Below are positions 34,942 to 43,796 of a DNA stretch of 64,000 nt, in pieces (position 1 is the first letter of the stretch; the number at the start of each line of letters is the position of its first letter). Made by a program: the position numbers and the translations under genes. The notes below the pieces were generated by a model, which was given only the letters and a program-made list of their open reading frames with translations, ran no database searches and had not been told where the DNA came from. The DNA is from Hydrogenophaga sp. Root209 (GTDB taxonomy: Bacteria; Pseudomonadota; Gammaproteobacteria; Burkholderiales; Burkholderiaceae_C), in contig NZ_LMIE01000033.1 in assembly GCF_001428625.1 (NCBI RefSeq), forward strand, positions 216,608-280,607, in the 5' to 3' direction.

Positions 34942-37435
34942 CCGCACTGGCGGCGCGACCCGTCGCAGCCCTTCGCGGACTGCATCAGGCAAGGCACAAC
35001 CGCGCCACTGGACACAGGCACTGAAGGACAATCCGCTTGCGCGGTTTGTGCCCTTCTCTTCGCTGGTCAGCGAGCACGACGTCATCACGCGTGGGGGCGA
35101 TTTCATGCGCGTCTGGCGGCTGGACGGGGTGGCCTTCGAATGCGCCGATGACCACCTGATCGCTGAACGGCATGAGGCCCTGTGCAGCCTGCTGCGCAAC
35201 CTGGCGGGCGGTCAGTGGGCCGTGTGGACCCACCGGCTGCACCGAAAAGTCCAGGACCGGCTGGAGGACCCGCCTCAACCCGGCTTCGCGCGCGACCTCT
35301 CGCAGGCCTACCAGGCCAAGCTGGGTGGGCGAGCCATGATGAGCAACGAGCTGTACCTGACGCTGGTCTACCGGCCCAGCACCTCTCGGATCAGCCGGGC
35401 GCTGCAATCGACCCAGCGATCGAAAGCTACCATCGCCGCAGCGCACGCTGAGGCCTTGCGCGTGATCGAGGAACGGACCGCCTTCGTACACCGGGTACTG
35501 CGCGGCTTCGGCCCGCAGCTGCTGGGTACACGCGCACAAGGTGGGCGACGGTACTCCGAACTTGCGGAGTTTCTGGGCTACTTGGTCAACGGCTGCTGGA
35601 AGCCGGTGCCGCTGGCGGCCGGGCCGCTCTACCGGACCCTGCCGACCACCCGGCTGTCTTTCGGTGGCGACAAGCTGGAGCTGCGCCACGGTGAACAGCG
35701 CCGCTGCGCAGCCTTGGTGGACATCAAGGAATACGCCGACGCGGTGGAGCCCGGCATCCTGAACGCCTTGCTGTACGAAGACAGCGAGTTCATCGAAACC
35801 CAGAGCTTTTCGATACTGCCCCGGCGCGAAGCCATGCGGGCGCTGGAGCTGCAACGCGACCAGTTGATCGCCAGCGACGACGTGGTAGCCAGCCAGATAG
35901 CGGACATGGACGAAGCACTCAACGAGCTGGGCGATGGCCAGTTCTGCATGGGCGAGTACCACTACAGCCTGGTGGTGTTTGGTCAGCCTGGGGAAGACAG
36001 CCTGGCCGATGCGGGGCGCAGGGCGGCGCAAGCTATCGGCGCGGTGGGCGAAGCGTCCAGCCTGCAGATGTCGCCCGTCGATCTGGTGGCCGACGCTGCC
36101 TGGTTCGCTCAGATGCCCGGCAACTGGCAGTGGCGCCCGCGCGATGCCAAGCTTTCATCGCGCGCCTTCGCGGCCCTGGCCAGCGGGCACAACTTTGCCC
36201 GGGGCAAACGCGAAGGCAACCCCTGGGGTGAAGCGCTGGCTTTACTCCGCACTCCTTCCGGTCAGCCCTTCTACCTGAACCTACACAGCAGCCCGGAAGG
36301 TGAAGAGTCGGCCGACAAGAAGCTGCCTGGCAACACCATCATCATCGGGTCCACCGGCGTCGGCAAGACCACGCTGGAGATGTTCTTGCTGACCCTCACC
36401 CGCAAGTGGGACCCGGCGCCGCGCCTGGTGCTGTTTGATCTGGACCGGGGATGCGAGATCGCCATCCGCGCCCTGAATGGCCGCTACTTCACCTTGGAGG
36501 CCGGCAAGCCCACGCACTTGAATCCGCTGCAACGCGACCCCACCCCGGCGCGCATCCAGTTCTGGGAACAGCTGATCCGCACCTGCATTGCCACCCCGGC
36601 TCTGCCGCTGCTGCCGGCTGATGAACGCGCCATAGCGGATGCCGTCAAGACAGTGGCCATGATGCCGCCGACCCTGCGCCGCTTTTCAACAATTCGGCAG
36701 AACCTGCCAAAGTCGGGCGAGAACAGCCTGTATGAGCGAATGGGGCGTTGGTGTGAAGGTGGTGCCCTGGGCTGGGTGTTCGACCAGGCTAACGACCAGT
36801 TGATGAACCTGGGCGCGGCGTCGGTGATTGCCTTTGACACCACGGAGTTTCTGGACCTGCCCGAGGTGCGCACCCCCGTCATGCTCTACCTGCTGCAGGT
36901 AATGGAAGAGTTGGTGAATGGCGAACGGCTGATCTACGTGATCTCGGAGTTCTGGAAAGCGCTGGACCACGAGATTTTCAGCGACTTCGCCAAACAGAAG
37001 CAGAAGACCATCCGCAAGCAAAACGGGCTGGGCATCTTCGACACCCAGAGTCCATCCGATGTGCTGCGCCATCCCATCGGGCGGACCATGGTCGAACAAA
37101 GCGTGACGAAGATATTCCTCGCCAACCCGGAGGCAGTGCGCGAGGAGTACGTTGAGGGCTTCGGCCTGAGCGAAGCCGAGTTCGGCATCGTGCGCAGCCT
37201 GGGCGCACAGGGTGGGCGCCGCTTCCTTGTCAAGCAGGGCCACACCAGCGCCATCTGCGAGCTGGACCTCGGCGGCATGGACGACTTCATCACCGTGCTC
37301 TCGGCAACCACTGACAACGTAGCCCTGCTCGACACCGTTCGTGAACGATACGGTAACGATCCGTTTCTGTGGCTTCCGGAGCTGCTGCGCGAGGTTCAGG
37401 ATCGCAAATCCCGCACTTCCAGGAGAGCTCAATGA
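34925..37435 (+). CDS. virB4: VirB4 T4SS ATPase
   Basis: An 836-aa hexameric ATPase that powers pilus assembly and transfer. ATG 34925 is chosen; a start at 34883 would lie deep in virB3. The N-terminal CagE/TrbE/VirB domain (SEHDVITRGGDFMRVWRL onwards) is followed by Walker A GSTGVGKTT near residue 485 and a Walker B-like YVISEFWKAL near 675. Length is normal. It overlaps the next gene (ATGA). Confidence 0.94.
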   Translation: MFGIFDRTGGATRRSPSRTASGKAQPRHWTQALKDNPLARFVPFSSLVSEHDVITRGGDFMRVWRLDGVAFECADDHLIAERHEALCSLLRNLAGGQWAVWTHRLHRKVQDRLEDPPQPGFARDLSQAYQAKLGGRAMMSNELYLTLVYRPSTSRISRALQSTQRSKATIAAAHAEALRVIEERTAFVHRVLRGFGPQLLGTRAQGGRRYSELAEFLGYLVNGCWKPVPLAAGPLYRTLPTTRLSFGGDKLELRHGEQRRCAALVDIKEYADAVEPGILNALLYEDSEFIETQSFSILPRREAMRALELQRDQLIASDDVVASQIADMDEALNELGDGQFCMGEYHYSLVVFGQPGEDSLADAGRRAAQAIGAVGEASSLQMSPVDLVADAAWFAQMPGNWQWRPRDAKLSSRAFAALASGHNFARGKREGNPWGEALALLRTPSGQPFYLNLHSSPEGEESADKKLPGNTIIIGSTGVGKTTLEMFLLTLTRKWDPAPRLVLFDLDRGCEIAIRALNGRYFTLEAGKPTHLNPLQRDPTPARIQFWEQLIRTCIATPALPLLPADERAIADAVKTVAMMPPTLRRFSTIRQNLPKSGENSLYERMGRWCEGGALGWVFDQANDQLMNLGAASVIAFDTTEFLDLPEVRTPVMLYLLQVMEELVNGERLIYVISEFWKALDHEIFSDFAKQKQKTIRKQNGLGIFDTQSPSDVLRHPIGRTMVEQSVTKIFLANPEAVREEYVEGFGLSEAEFGIVRSLGAQGGRRFLVKQGHTSAICELDLGGMDDFITVLSATTDNVALLDTVRERYGNDPFLWLPELLREVQDRKSRTSRRAQ

Positions 37436-37860
37436 AGACCCACGCTCAATTGTTCGCACTGATCGCTTTGGCGCTGGCCAGCAGCGGCGCATCTGCCCAA
37501 TTTGTCAAGGGAAACGAGGCGACCCGTGCCATGCCCGGTGGCGGCAGTCAAGTGGAAACAGCGCCATTGCCAACGACAGGCCCCATCCGCAGCACCAAGC
37601 CCTGTGCCGCAATAGCTGGCTGTCATGCTGGGCCATGGCACATGGTGGAGACGCCAGAGGGCCTGCGCGAGTGCACCGAGGTGTATGCCCGCGCGGGCAC
37701 TTGCAGGCCATCGAGCTATGGCACGACCATGCTTGCGCGCCTGTGGGTGGTGAAGTCGGGTGGCGAATGGCTGCAATGCCAGTACCCCGACCTGGGCAGC
37801 AGGTGCGTGAAGGTCTTCGCGCGCCCACCGGCCAACCTGCCGTTTGACGCTGTTCAATAG
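37432..37860 (+). CDS. Small exported Cys-rich protein inside the virB operon
   Basis: A 142-aa protein with a clean signal peptide (cleavage after SGASA, residue 21). The mature part has six cysteines (KPCAAIAGC, LRECTE, GTCRP, LQCQYP, SRCVKVF), which points to three disulfides. It is translationally coupled to virB4 and lies where some systems place virB7 or virB5, but has no lipobox and does not resemble either. The family is known to me only as hypothetical proteins of T4SS loci. It could be a surface adhesin, a pilus-tip component or an exclusion factor. Confidence 0.75.
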   Translation: MKTHAQLFALIALALASSGASAQFVKGNEATRAMPGGGSQVETAPLPTTGPIRSTKPCAAIAGCHAGPWHMVETPEGLRECTEVYARAGTCRPSSYGTTMLARLWVVKSGGEWLQCQYPDLGSRCVKVFARPPANLPFDAVQ

Positions 37861-37872
37861 GAGTGCACCGCC

Positions 37873-38907
37873 ATGTTCGCCTGGGTTGGGTCGCAGTTCA
37901 ATGCCATTCTGAGCAGCTACGTGCTGGGGGTGGTGTCGTCGCTGATGGCTGCCATTGCTCCCATCGCCTTGACGGCGATGACGATCTGGGTGGCGTTGTA
38001 CGGCTGGGCGGTGCTGCGCAACGAAGTCTCCGAAACAGTGCCCATCTTCGTCTGGAAGGTGTTCAAGATAGGTCTGGTGCTGGCATTTGCGCTTCAGTCC
38101 GGGTTCTACATCAGTAACGTGTCCGACACCGCCAATGCGCTGGCCATGGGCGTAGCCTCCACCTTTCTGCCTTCGGGGGTGGACCCGAGCACGGTGAGTT
38201 CGCCCTACGCTTTGCTCGACAAGTTCAACGACGACGCCAGTGCGCAGGTGGCGGACATCATGAAGGAGGCCAGCATGTTCCGACTGGACCTGATGCTGGC
38301 CGGGGCCATCTTCTCCATCGGATCGGTCTTGTTCCTGTGCATTGGCCTGTTCGTTGTCACGCTGGCCAAGCTGTTCCTGACCTTCGTCATCGCCGTCGGG
38401 CCTCTATTCATCCTCTGTCTTGCGTGGCGCCCCACCGCCCGCTTCTTTGACAGCTGGTTGTCGATGGTGTTGAACGCGGTGGTGCTCACCTGGTTCGCCT
38501 TCTTCGCGCTAGGTCTGAGCGCCTACATGGGCGCGGCCATGTTCAAGGCCATTGCCGACGGTGGCGGATTCATGGGCAGCACTTTCAATGTCCTGGGAGA
38601 GGCCACGCGCTACTGCGTGCTCATGATCCTCATGGCCATCATCTGCTTCCAGGCGCCCAGCTTGGCCTCAGCCCTCACAGGCGGTGCCGCCATTCAACAA
38701 GGCATCCAGATGATCCAGAACGCCATGATGGTTTCGGGTCTGCGCTCTGCCTCGTCCGCGCGGGGCGCCAGCGCCGCTGCGGGTGCAGGCGGCGTCATTC
38801 GCGCAGGCAATGCTCTTCCGCATGCAGCCACTACCGTGGCCCGCCGAGGCTACGGCGCCGCCCGTTCCGCCGCCTACAAACTCGCCGCGCTGCGAGGCCG
38901 GTCCTGA
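37873..38907 (+). CDS. virB6: VirB6/TrbL polytopic T4SS channel protein
   Basis: A 344-aa inner-membrane protein with about seven helices and the family pattern LFLTFVIAVGPLFILCLAW then FFDSWLSMVLNAVV. The C-terminal 50 residues are Ala/Gly/Arg-rich low complexity in the cytoplasm. It follows a ribosome site AGGAG at 37859. Confidence 0.92.
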   Translation: MFAWVGSQFNAILSSYVLGVVSSLMAAIAPIALTAMTIWVALYGWAVLRNEVSETVPIFVWKVFKIGLVLAFALQSGFYISNVSDTANALAMGVASTFLPSGVDPSTVSSPYALLDKFNDDASAQVADIMKEASMFRLDLMLAGAIFSIGSVLFLCIGLFVVTLAKLFLTFVIAVGPLFILCLAWRPTARFFDSWLSMVLNAVVLTWFAFFALGLSAYMGAAMFKAIADGGGFMGSTFNVLGEATRYCVLMILMAIICFQAPSLASALTGGAAIQQGIQMIQNAMMVSGLRSASSARGASAAAGAGGVIRAGNALPHAATTVARRGYGAARSAAYKLAALRGRS

Positions 38908-38932
38908 TCACCACACAGCCAAGGAGTTCAAC

Positions 38933-39628
38933 ATGCACAAACATCTCAAAGTTGCGACTGCCGTTCTCATAGCCGTGAGCGGTAATCATGCCCGCGCCGG
39001 AGGAATTCCCGTGATCGATGTGGCGAACCTGGTTCAGACTGTCCAGCAGGTCGTGAACGACATCACCCAGATCAACCACCAAATACAGCAAATCCGACAA
39101 CTGCAGACCCAGATCGAAAGCATCAACGGCATTCGGAATTTGGGCAATGTGTTCAATGACCCACGTCTGAAGAACTACGTCCCGGCCGAAGCCTTCACCC
39201 ACCTGAACGCGGTGAACACCTCGGGCTACAGCGGGCTGAACGCTACGGCCAAAGGACTGCGCGACGCGAGCATGGTCTACAACTGCATGGACCTCACGGG
39301 TGACGCGCGCACCAGTTGCCAAGCCGCTTTGGCACAGCCGTATCAACAGAAGGGCTTGCTGCAAGACGCGATGAAGACGGCCGCCGGCCGCCTCACACAG
39401 ATCCAGTCGCTGATGACCCAGATCAACGCGACCACCGACCAGAAATCGGTGCTGGAAATTCAGGCCCGCATCGGCGCTGAAAACGCCCTGCTCGCCCACG
39501 AGGTGTCGCAGGTGCAGATGCTGCAAGGCATGGTCGACACCGAGGAGCGCATCGCCCGCTCGCGCGAGCGCGAACGGCAGTATCAGATGCTGGGCCGTAC
39601 CGGCAAGGTGGCGGACTACCTGCCCTAA
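38933..39628 (+). CDS. virB5: VirB5 minor pilin / adhesin
   Basis: A 231-aa exported coiled-coil protein with signal peptide (1-22), start at 38933 after AAGGAG. Helical repeats rich in Q (QQVVNDITQINHQIQQIRQ) and a C-terminal helix resemble P-type conjugative transfer protein VirB5/TrbJ. It lies after virB6, the reverse of the Agrobacterium order. Confidence 0.88.
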   Translation: MHKHLKVATAVLIAVSGNHARAGGIPVIDVANLVQTVQQVVNDITQINHQIQQIRQLQTQIESINGIRNLGNVFNDPRLKNYVPAEAFTHLNAVNTSGYSGLNATAKGLRDASMVYNCMDLTGDARTSCQAALAQPYQQKGLLQDAMKTAAGRLTQIQSLMTQINATTDQKSVLEIQARIGAENALLAHEVSQVQMLQGMVDTEERIARSRERERQYQMLGRTGKVADYLP

Positions 39629-39650
39629 ACACAGACCACCGGAGCCCCCC

Positions 39651-40421
39651 ATGAGTGCCATCCTGATGTCAGGTAAAGCCGCCGCATGGCCAAAACAGCC
39701 CAGCGAGCCTTCGAAAGACGCCGAATCGCCGACTTTCACGTCGAACCGCGAATGGGAAATCGACCGCGCCCTGATGCTTGAACGCTCGGAACGGCGAGCC
39801 TGGCGCGTCGCGGTGGCCGGGCTGGTGCTTGGCCTTATCGGCATTGCTGCCGTGTTCGTGCAGGGGCCGCTGCGCCGCGTGGTGGAAATTCCCATCGTCG
39901 TGGACCGCGTCACGGGAGAAACCACCGTCCAGCAGCGTCTTAGCGAAGAAACCATCCCTGCCATGGAGGCACTGGACAAGCACAACCTGGCGGCCTTCGT
40001 GCGGGCGCGTGAGAGCTACAGCTGGATGTTCCTGCAGCGCGACTTTGACCAAGTAGCGCGCATGGCCGTGCCGAGTGCGTTTGCCGAATACAACCGGCAG
40101 TTCGAGGGCGACGGCGCGCTGCAGAAGAAGATCGGCGCCGCAGAGGAATGGCGCATCAACATCGTCGGGGTGCGCCTGCGGGCTTCGGGGCGCAGCGGCA
40201 ACCTCAGCGACGCCACAGTCACCTACGACAAAGTCGTGCGGCAGACCGACCGCAACCTGCCGGATGTCATCACCCGCCACGTGGCCAGCATCGTTTACCA
40301 GTACCAGCCCAAGGTGCTCGTCAAAGAAGCCGACCGGCTGGAGAACCCTTTCGGCTTCGTGGTCACGGCCTACCGGTCCGATCCAGAGATCAACACCCAG
40401 GCATCGGGAGCACGGCCATGA
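39651..40421 (+). CDS. virB8: VirB8 T4SS core assembly protein
   Basis: A 256-aa bitopic protein with a cytoplasmic N-terminus, one helix (about 50-72) and a periplasmic NTF2-like domain (RESYSWMFLQRDFDQVARM). It nucleates the inner-membrane complex. It overlaps virB9 by 4 bp. Confidence 0.93.
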   Translation: MSAILMSGKAAAWPKQPSEPSKDAESPTFTSNREWEIDRALMLERSERRAWRVAVAGLVLGLIGIAAVFVQGPLRRVVEIPIVVDRVTGETTVQQRLSEETIPAMEALDKHNLAAFVRARESYSWMFLQRDFDQVARMAVPSAFAEYNRQFEGDGALQKKIGAAEEWRINIVGVRLRASGRSGNLSDATVTYDKVVRQTDRNLPDVITRHVASIVYQYQPKVLVKEADRLENPFGFVVTAYRSDPEINTQASGARP

Positions 40422-41332
40422 AGCGCACCGTCTTGGCAGTATTGATCGCTTGCTCGCTGTCTTCGAGCCTGTTCGCGCAGACGCATGCGAAGCCGGCCGA
40501 TCCGCGCCTGCGCGAGGTGGTCTACGACCCGCTGGCGGTGGTGACCGTTCCCGTCAAACGGGGCATGGTGACCCTGGTGGTGTTCGACCAGGACGAGGTG
40601 ATCACCGAAGTGGCCGTGGGCCAGGGCGGCGACTGCAGCAAGGCCGACGCCGTCTGGTGCGTCGCGGCACAGCCGGGCGGCCGAACCCTGTTCGTCAAAG
40701 CCAAGTCCGGCGCGGACGCCCCCAACAACCTGGCTGTGGTTACCGACCGGCGCACGCATGCGCTGCGTTTCATGGTGCTGCCCGACAACGATCGGCAGCA
40801 ACCGGTCTACCGCTTGAGCGTCAAGGCACCTGTGCAAGCGAGGCCGGCATCTCGCCTGGCGCAGCAAGACCTTGCCGCGCTCTCCGCTCTGCCCCCAGTT
40901 CCGCCAGCACCCACACCCCAACAGCTGGTCTCCGAGCGCCTGCAGGCCAAACCCACCGTGATGAACTCCCAGTATTCCCTCGCCGAAGGCGCGGGCTCAC
41001 ATGACATCGTGCCGACCATGGTCTACGACGATGGTCGATTCACCTACCTGCGTTTTCCGGGCAACCGCGATGTGCCGGCAGTGTTCCATGTGCTCGGTGA
41101 TGGCAGCGAGACGATTGTCAATGCCAGGATGGAAGACGACCTGCTGGTGGTGGACCGAGTCAGCCGGCGACTGATGCTGCGGGCGGGTTCGGCGGTCGTC
41201 GGCATCTGGAACGAGGCCTTTGACTTGGAAGGCGCCGCCGCAAAAGGGGCGACCACGGTGCCCGGAGTGCAACGGGTACTCAAGACTGGCCAAGCATCCC
41301 TCGACAACCGTTCCACCGGAGTCACACCATGA
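40418..41332 (+). CDS. virB9: VirB9 T4SS outer-membrane core protein
   Basis: A 304-aa secreted protein with signal peptide (1-20), start ATG 40418. It shows the VirB9/CagX features: an N-terminal beta domain (DPRLREVVYDP) and C-terminal VPTMVYDDGRFTYLRFPGN, with HVLGDGSETIVN. It forms the core complex with VirB10 and a VirB7-like lipoprotein. It overlaps virB10 by 4 bp. Confidence 0.93.
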   Translation: MKRTVLAVLIACSLSSSLFAQTHAKPADPRLREVVYDPLAVVTVPVKRGMVTLVVFDQDEVITEVAVGQGGDCSKADAVWCVAAQPGGRTLFVKAKSGADAPNNLAVVTDRRTHALRFMVLPDNDRQQPVYRLSVKAPVQARPASRLAQQDLAALSALPPVPPAPTPQQLVSERLQAKPTVMNSQYSLAEGAGSHDIVPTMVYDDGRFTYLRFPGNRDVPAVFHVLGDGSETIVNARMEDDLLVVDRVSRRLMLRAGSAVVGIWNEAFDLEGAAAKGATTVPGVQRVLKTGQASLDNRSTGVTP

Positions 41333-42657
41333 ACGATCAAGCCAACGCACGAAACTCGTCAGACGCTGACCCCCCGGACGGCAACACCATCACCCCGCTA
41401 CCGGGCGAGCCAGGCATACCCCAGGTGACGGCGGCACGCAGCATCAACTGGTCGCGCAAAGGGGCACTTGGGCTCGGCATGATGGTGCTGACCCTGGTGC
41501 TTTTCGCTGGCTTTGCCATCAACCGCTTCTTCACCAGCGGTCCGATCTCGAATGAAGACGCCAAGCTGGTACGGGACAGGCCTTCCGCCGCCAGCGCTGG
41601 AACACGCACACTGGACATGACGGCCCCACCCGCGCCGCGTGTGCCCGCTTTGCTGCCAACCCTTGAGGTGGCGGAGCCCATTGGTGTACGCGGCGGCGGA
41701 CCTTCACCGCCCAATAAGGGCACAGCGCCAGAAGATGCACCGGTGCTGATTGTGTCTGCACGTCCCGGCGCGCTTTCCGGATCGTCAAGCACGTCGAATG
41801 CATCGCGCCCCGGCGAAGCCTCAGCGAATCCAGACGATCCGGTCGGCAACACCAGCCGCAGCCTGCAAGCCTACCAGCGCCAGCTGCAGGGCCTGCTCGA
41901 CAACCTGACCCAGAGCACAACCATAGCCAGCGGCCAAGGTGGCAACGCAGCCAGCCTCGGTGCAATGGGCTCGATGGCGGGCGCGGGCCTGCCTGCAACC
42001 GCTGCGGGTCTGTTCAGCGGCAAATTGCAAGGCTCCGCCACCCCCAAGGTTGCAGCCGGCACGCTGGGTGACCGCAGCCTCACCTTGCCCAAAGGCACGG
42101 CCTTCACCTGCGCGCTCAAAACCAAGGTGATCAGCGCCACGTCGGGCCTTGTCGGCTGCCAGGCCCAGCGCAATGTGTACGGGGACAACGGGCGCGTGCT
42201 GCTGATCGAACGCGGTTCGCACCTGGACGGCGAATACCGCATTTCCTCGGTCCGGCCCGGCATGGTCCGTATCCCGGTGTTGTGGACGCGGTTGCGAACG
42301 CCGCATGGCGTGACGGTGGACATCGAGTCGCCCGGTACAGGACAGCTCGGCGAGTCGGGGATTGATGGTTACGTGGACAACCGCTGGGGGGAGCGCATAG
42401 GCGCGGCCATGCTGCTCTCGCTGATCGACGACTCGGTCAAGCTGGTGATCCAGAACCAGGCGCAAGACCAGCAGGCCGACACCATCGTCCTGCCGTCCAC
42501 CACCGACAGCACCAGCAAGCTGGCGGAGAAGGTGCTGGACAGCACCATCAACATCCCACCCCTGCTGTACCAGAACCAGGGCGGTATCGTCGGCATCTAC
42601 GTTGCCCGCGATGTGGACTTTTCGTCGGTCTATGAACTCCAGCCGGTGCAACGATGA
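41329..42657 (+). CDS. virB10: VirB10/TrbI T4SS channel scaffold
   Basis: A 442-aa protein spanning both membranes: one N-terminal helix (about 43-65), a Pro- and Ser-rich linker and a C-terminal barrel domain (from about 230, LPKGTAFTCALKTKVIS, then the GSHLDGEYR segment and an antenna near 365). It senses ATPase energy and opens the channel. It overlaps virB11. Confidence 0.94.
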   Translation: MNDQANARNSSDADPPDGNTITPLPGEPGIPQVTAARSINWSRKGALGLGMMVLTLVLFAGFAINRFFTSGPISNEDAKLVRDRPSAASAGTRTLDMTAPPAPRVPALLPTLEVAEPIGVRGGGPSPPNKGTAPEDAPVLIVSARPGALSGSSSTSNASRPGEASANPDDPVGNTSRSLQAYQRQLQGLLDNLTQSTTIASGQGGNAASLGAMGSMAGAGLPATAAGLFSGKLQGSATPKVAAGTLGDRSLTLPKGTAFTCALKTKVISATSGLVGCQAQRNVYGDNGRVLLIERGSHLDGEYRISSVRPGMVRIPVLWTRLRTPHGVTVDIESPGTGQLGESGIDGYVDNRWGERIGAAMLLSLIDDSVKLVIQNQAQDQQADTIVLPSTTDSTSKLAEKVLDSTINIPPLLYQNQGGIVGIYVARDVDFSSVYELQPVQR

Positions 42658-43796
42658 ACACCCTGACCGGCATCGAAGAACACCCGCTCGGCGGCTGGTG
42701 CGGCGACGCCACCTCGGTGGTGGAATTCTTGCGCCCGCTGCGCGAACAGCTGGACGCTCCGGGTGTGCTGGAGGTCTGCGTGAACCGACCGGGCGAACTG
42801 CAAGTTGAAACCGTGGGCGGCTGGCAGGTTGTCAACGCACCGTCGATGACGCAGGAGCGCTGCCTGTCCCTGGCCACGGCGTTGGCTACCTACTGCGACC
42901 AGCAGATCAACCAAGAACGACCGCTGTTGTCGGCCACGCTGCCCACGGGGGAGCGCATCCAGTTCGTCATACCACCTGCGGTGCCGCGCGGCACCGTGTC
43001 CATCACCATCCGCAAGCCGTCAATCGTGGTGCTTCGCCTGCGCGACTTCGAGGAAGACGGTCTGTTCGGCCGCGTCGGACAAAAGACCACCGCGCCGAGC
43101 CGTGAGAGCAACGACGGCCTGCAAGCCTTCGAGCGGGAACTGCTGGCCCTGAAAGCCGCAGGTCGCTATGCAGACTTCATGCGCCTGGCCGTGCTCCATC
43201 ACCGCACCATCGTCGTCAGCGGTAAAACCGGCTCGGGCAAGACCACCTTCATGAAAGGCCTGGTCGAAGAGGTGCCGAAACATGAGCGCCTGATCACCAT
43301 TCAGGACACGGCCGAACTCACCCTGCCCAATCATCCAAATGTGGTGCACCTGTTCTACAGCAAGGACGCCCAGGGCACCGCCCGGGTCACCGCCAAGTCA
43401 TTGCTGGAAGCCTGCCTGCGCATGAAGCCGGACCGCATCTTTCTGGCCGAGCTTCGGGGAGAAGAGTGTTTCTCCTTCATCCGGCTGGCCGCCTCGGGCC
43501 ACCCGGGCAGCATCACCAGCTTGCACGCCGGCAGTTGCGATCTGGCGCTGGAACAGATGTCGCTGATGATCCGCGAAAGCGGTGCCGGTGGCGGCCTGCG
43601 CATGGACGAGATCAAGGGCCTGCTGCGTATCGTGGTCGATGTGATCGTTCAGTTTGACCGGGACGAGCAGGGCCGCTTCATCGCCGATGTGGCTTACGAA
43701 CCCCGTCGCAGGAATTGCACACCCAGCCACAACCCGCTTCGCGCCAGCCCCCTGCTGGAGCCAGGTCCTCCCGCCAGCGAGGGGGTGCCGCCATGA
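42654..43796 (+). CDS. virB11: VirB11 T4SS traffic ATPase
   Basis: A 380-aa hexameric ATPase. Walker A GKTGSGKTT lies at 190-198; the Asp box TIQDTAEL, Walker B-like FLAELRGEE and His box SGHPGSITSLHA follow. The last 45 residues are a Pro-rich tail not normally seen, ending where virD4 starts (ATGA). Confidence 0.95.
   Translation: MNTLTGIEEHPLGGWCGDATSVVEFLRPLREQLDAPGVLEVCVNRPGELQVETVGGWQVVNAPSMTQERCLSLATALATYCDQQINQERPLLSATLPTGERIQFVIPPAVPRGTVSITIRKPSIVVLRLRDFEEDGLFGRVGQKTTAPSRESNDGLQAFERELLALKAAGRYADFMRLAVLHHRTIVVSGKTGSGKTTFMKGLVEEVPKHERLITIQDTAELTLPNHPNVVHLFYSKDAQGTARVTAKSLLEACLRMKPDRIFLAELRGEECFSFIRLAASGHPGSITSLHAGSCDLALEQMSLMIRESGAGGGLRMDEIKGLLRIVVDVIVQFDRDEQGRFIADVAYEPRRRNCTPSHNPLRASPLLEPGPPASEGVPP

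Noticed and set aside
37432-37860. VirB7 or VirB5 assignment for the Cys-rich protein
   Set aside because: It has no lipobox and no coiled coil; VirB5 is encoded at 38933.
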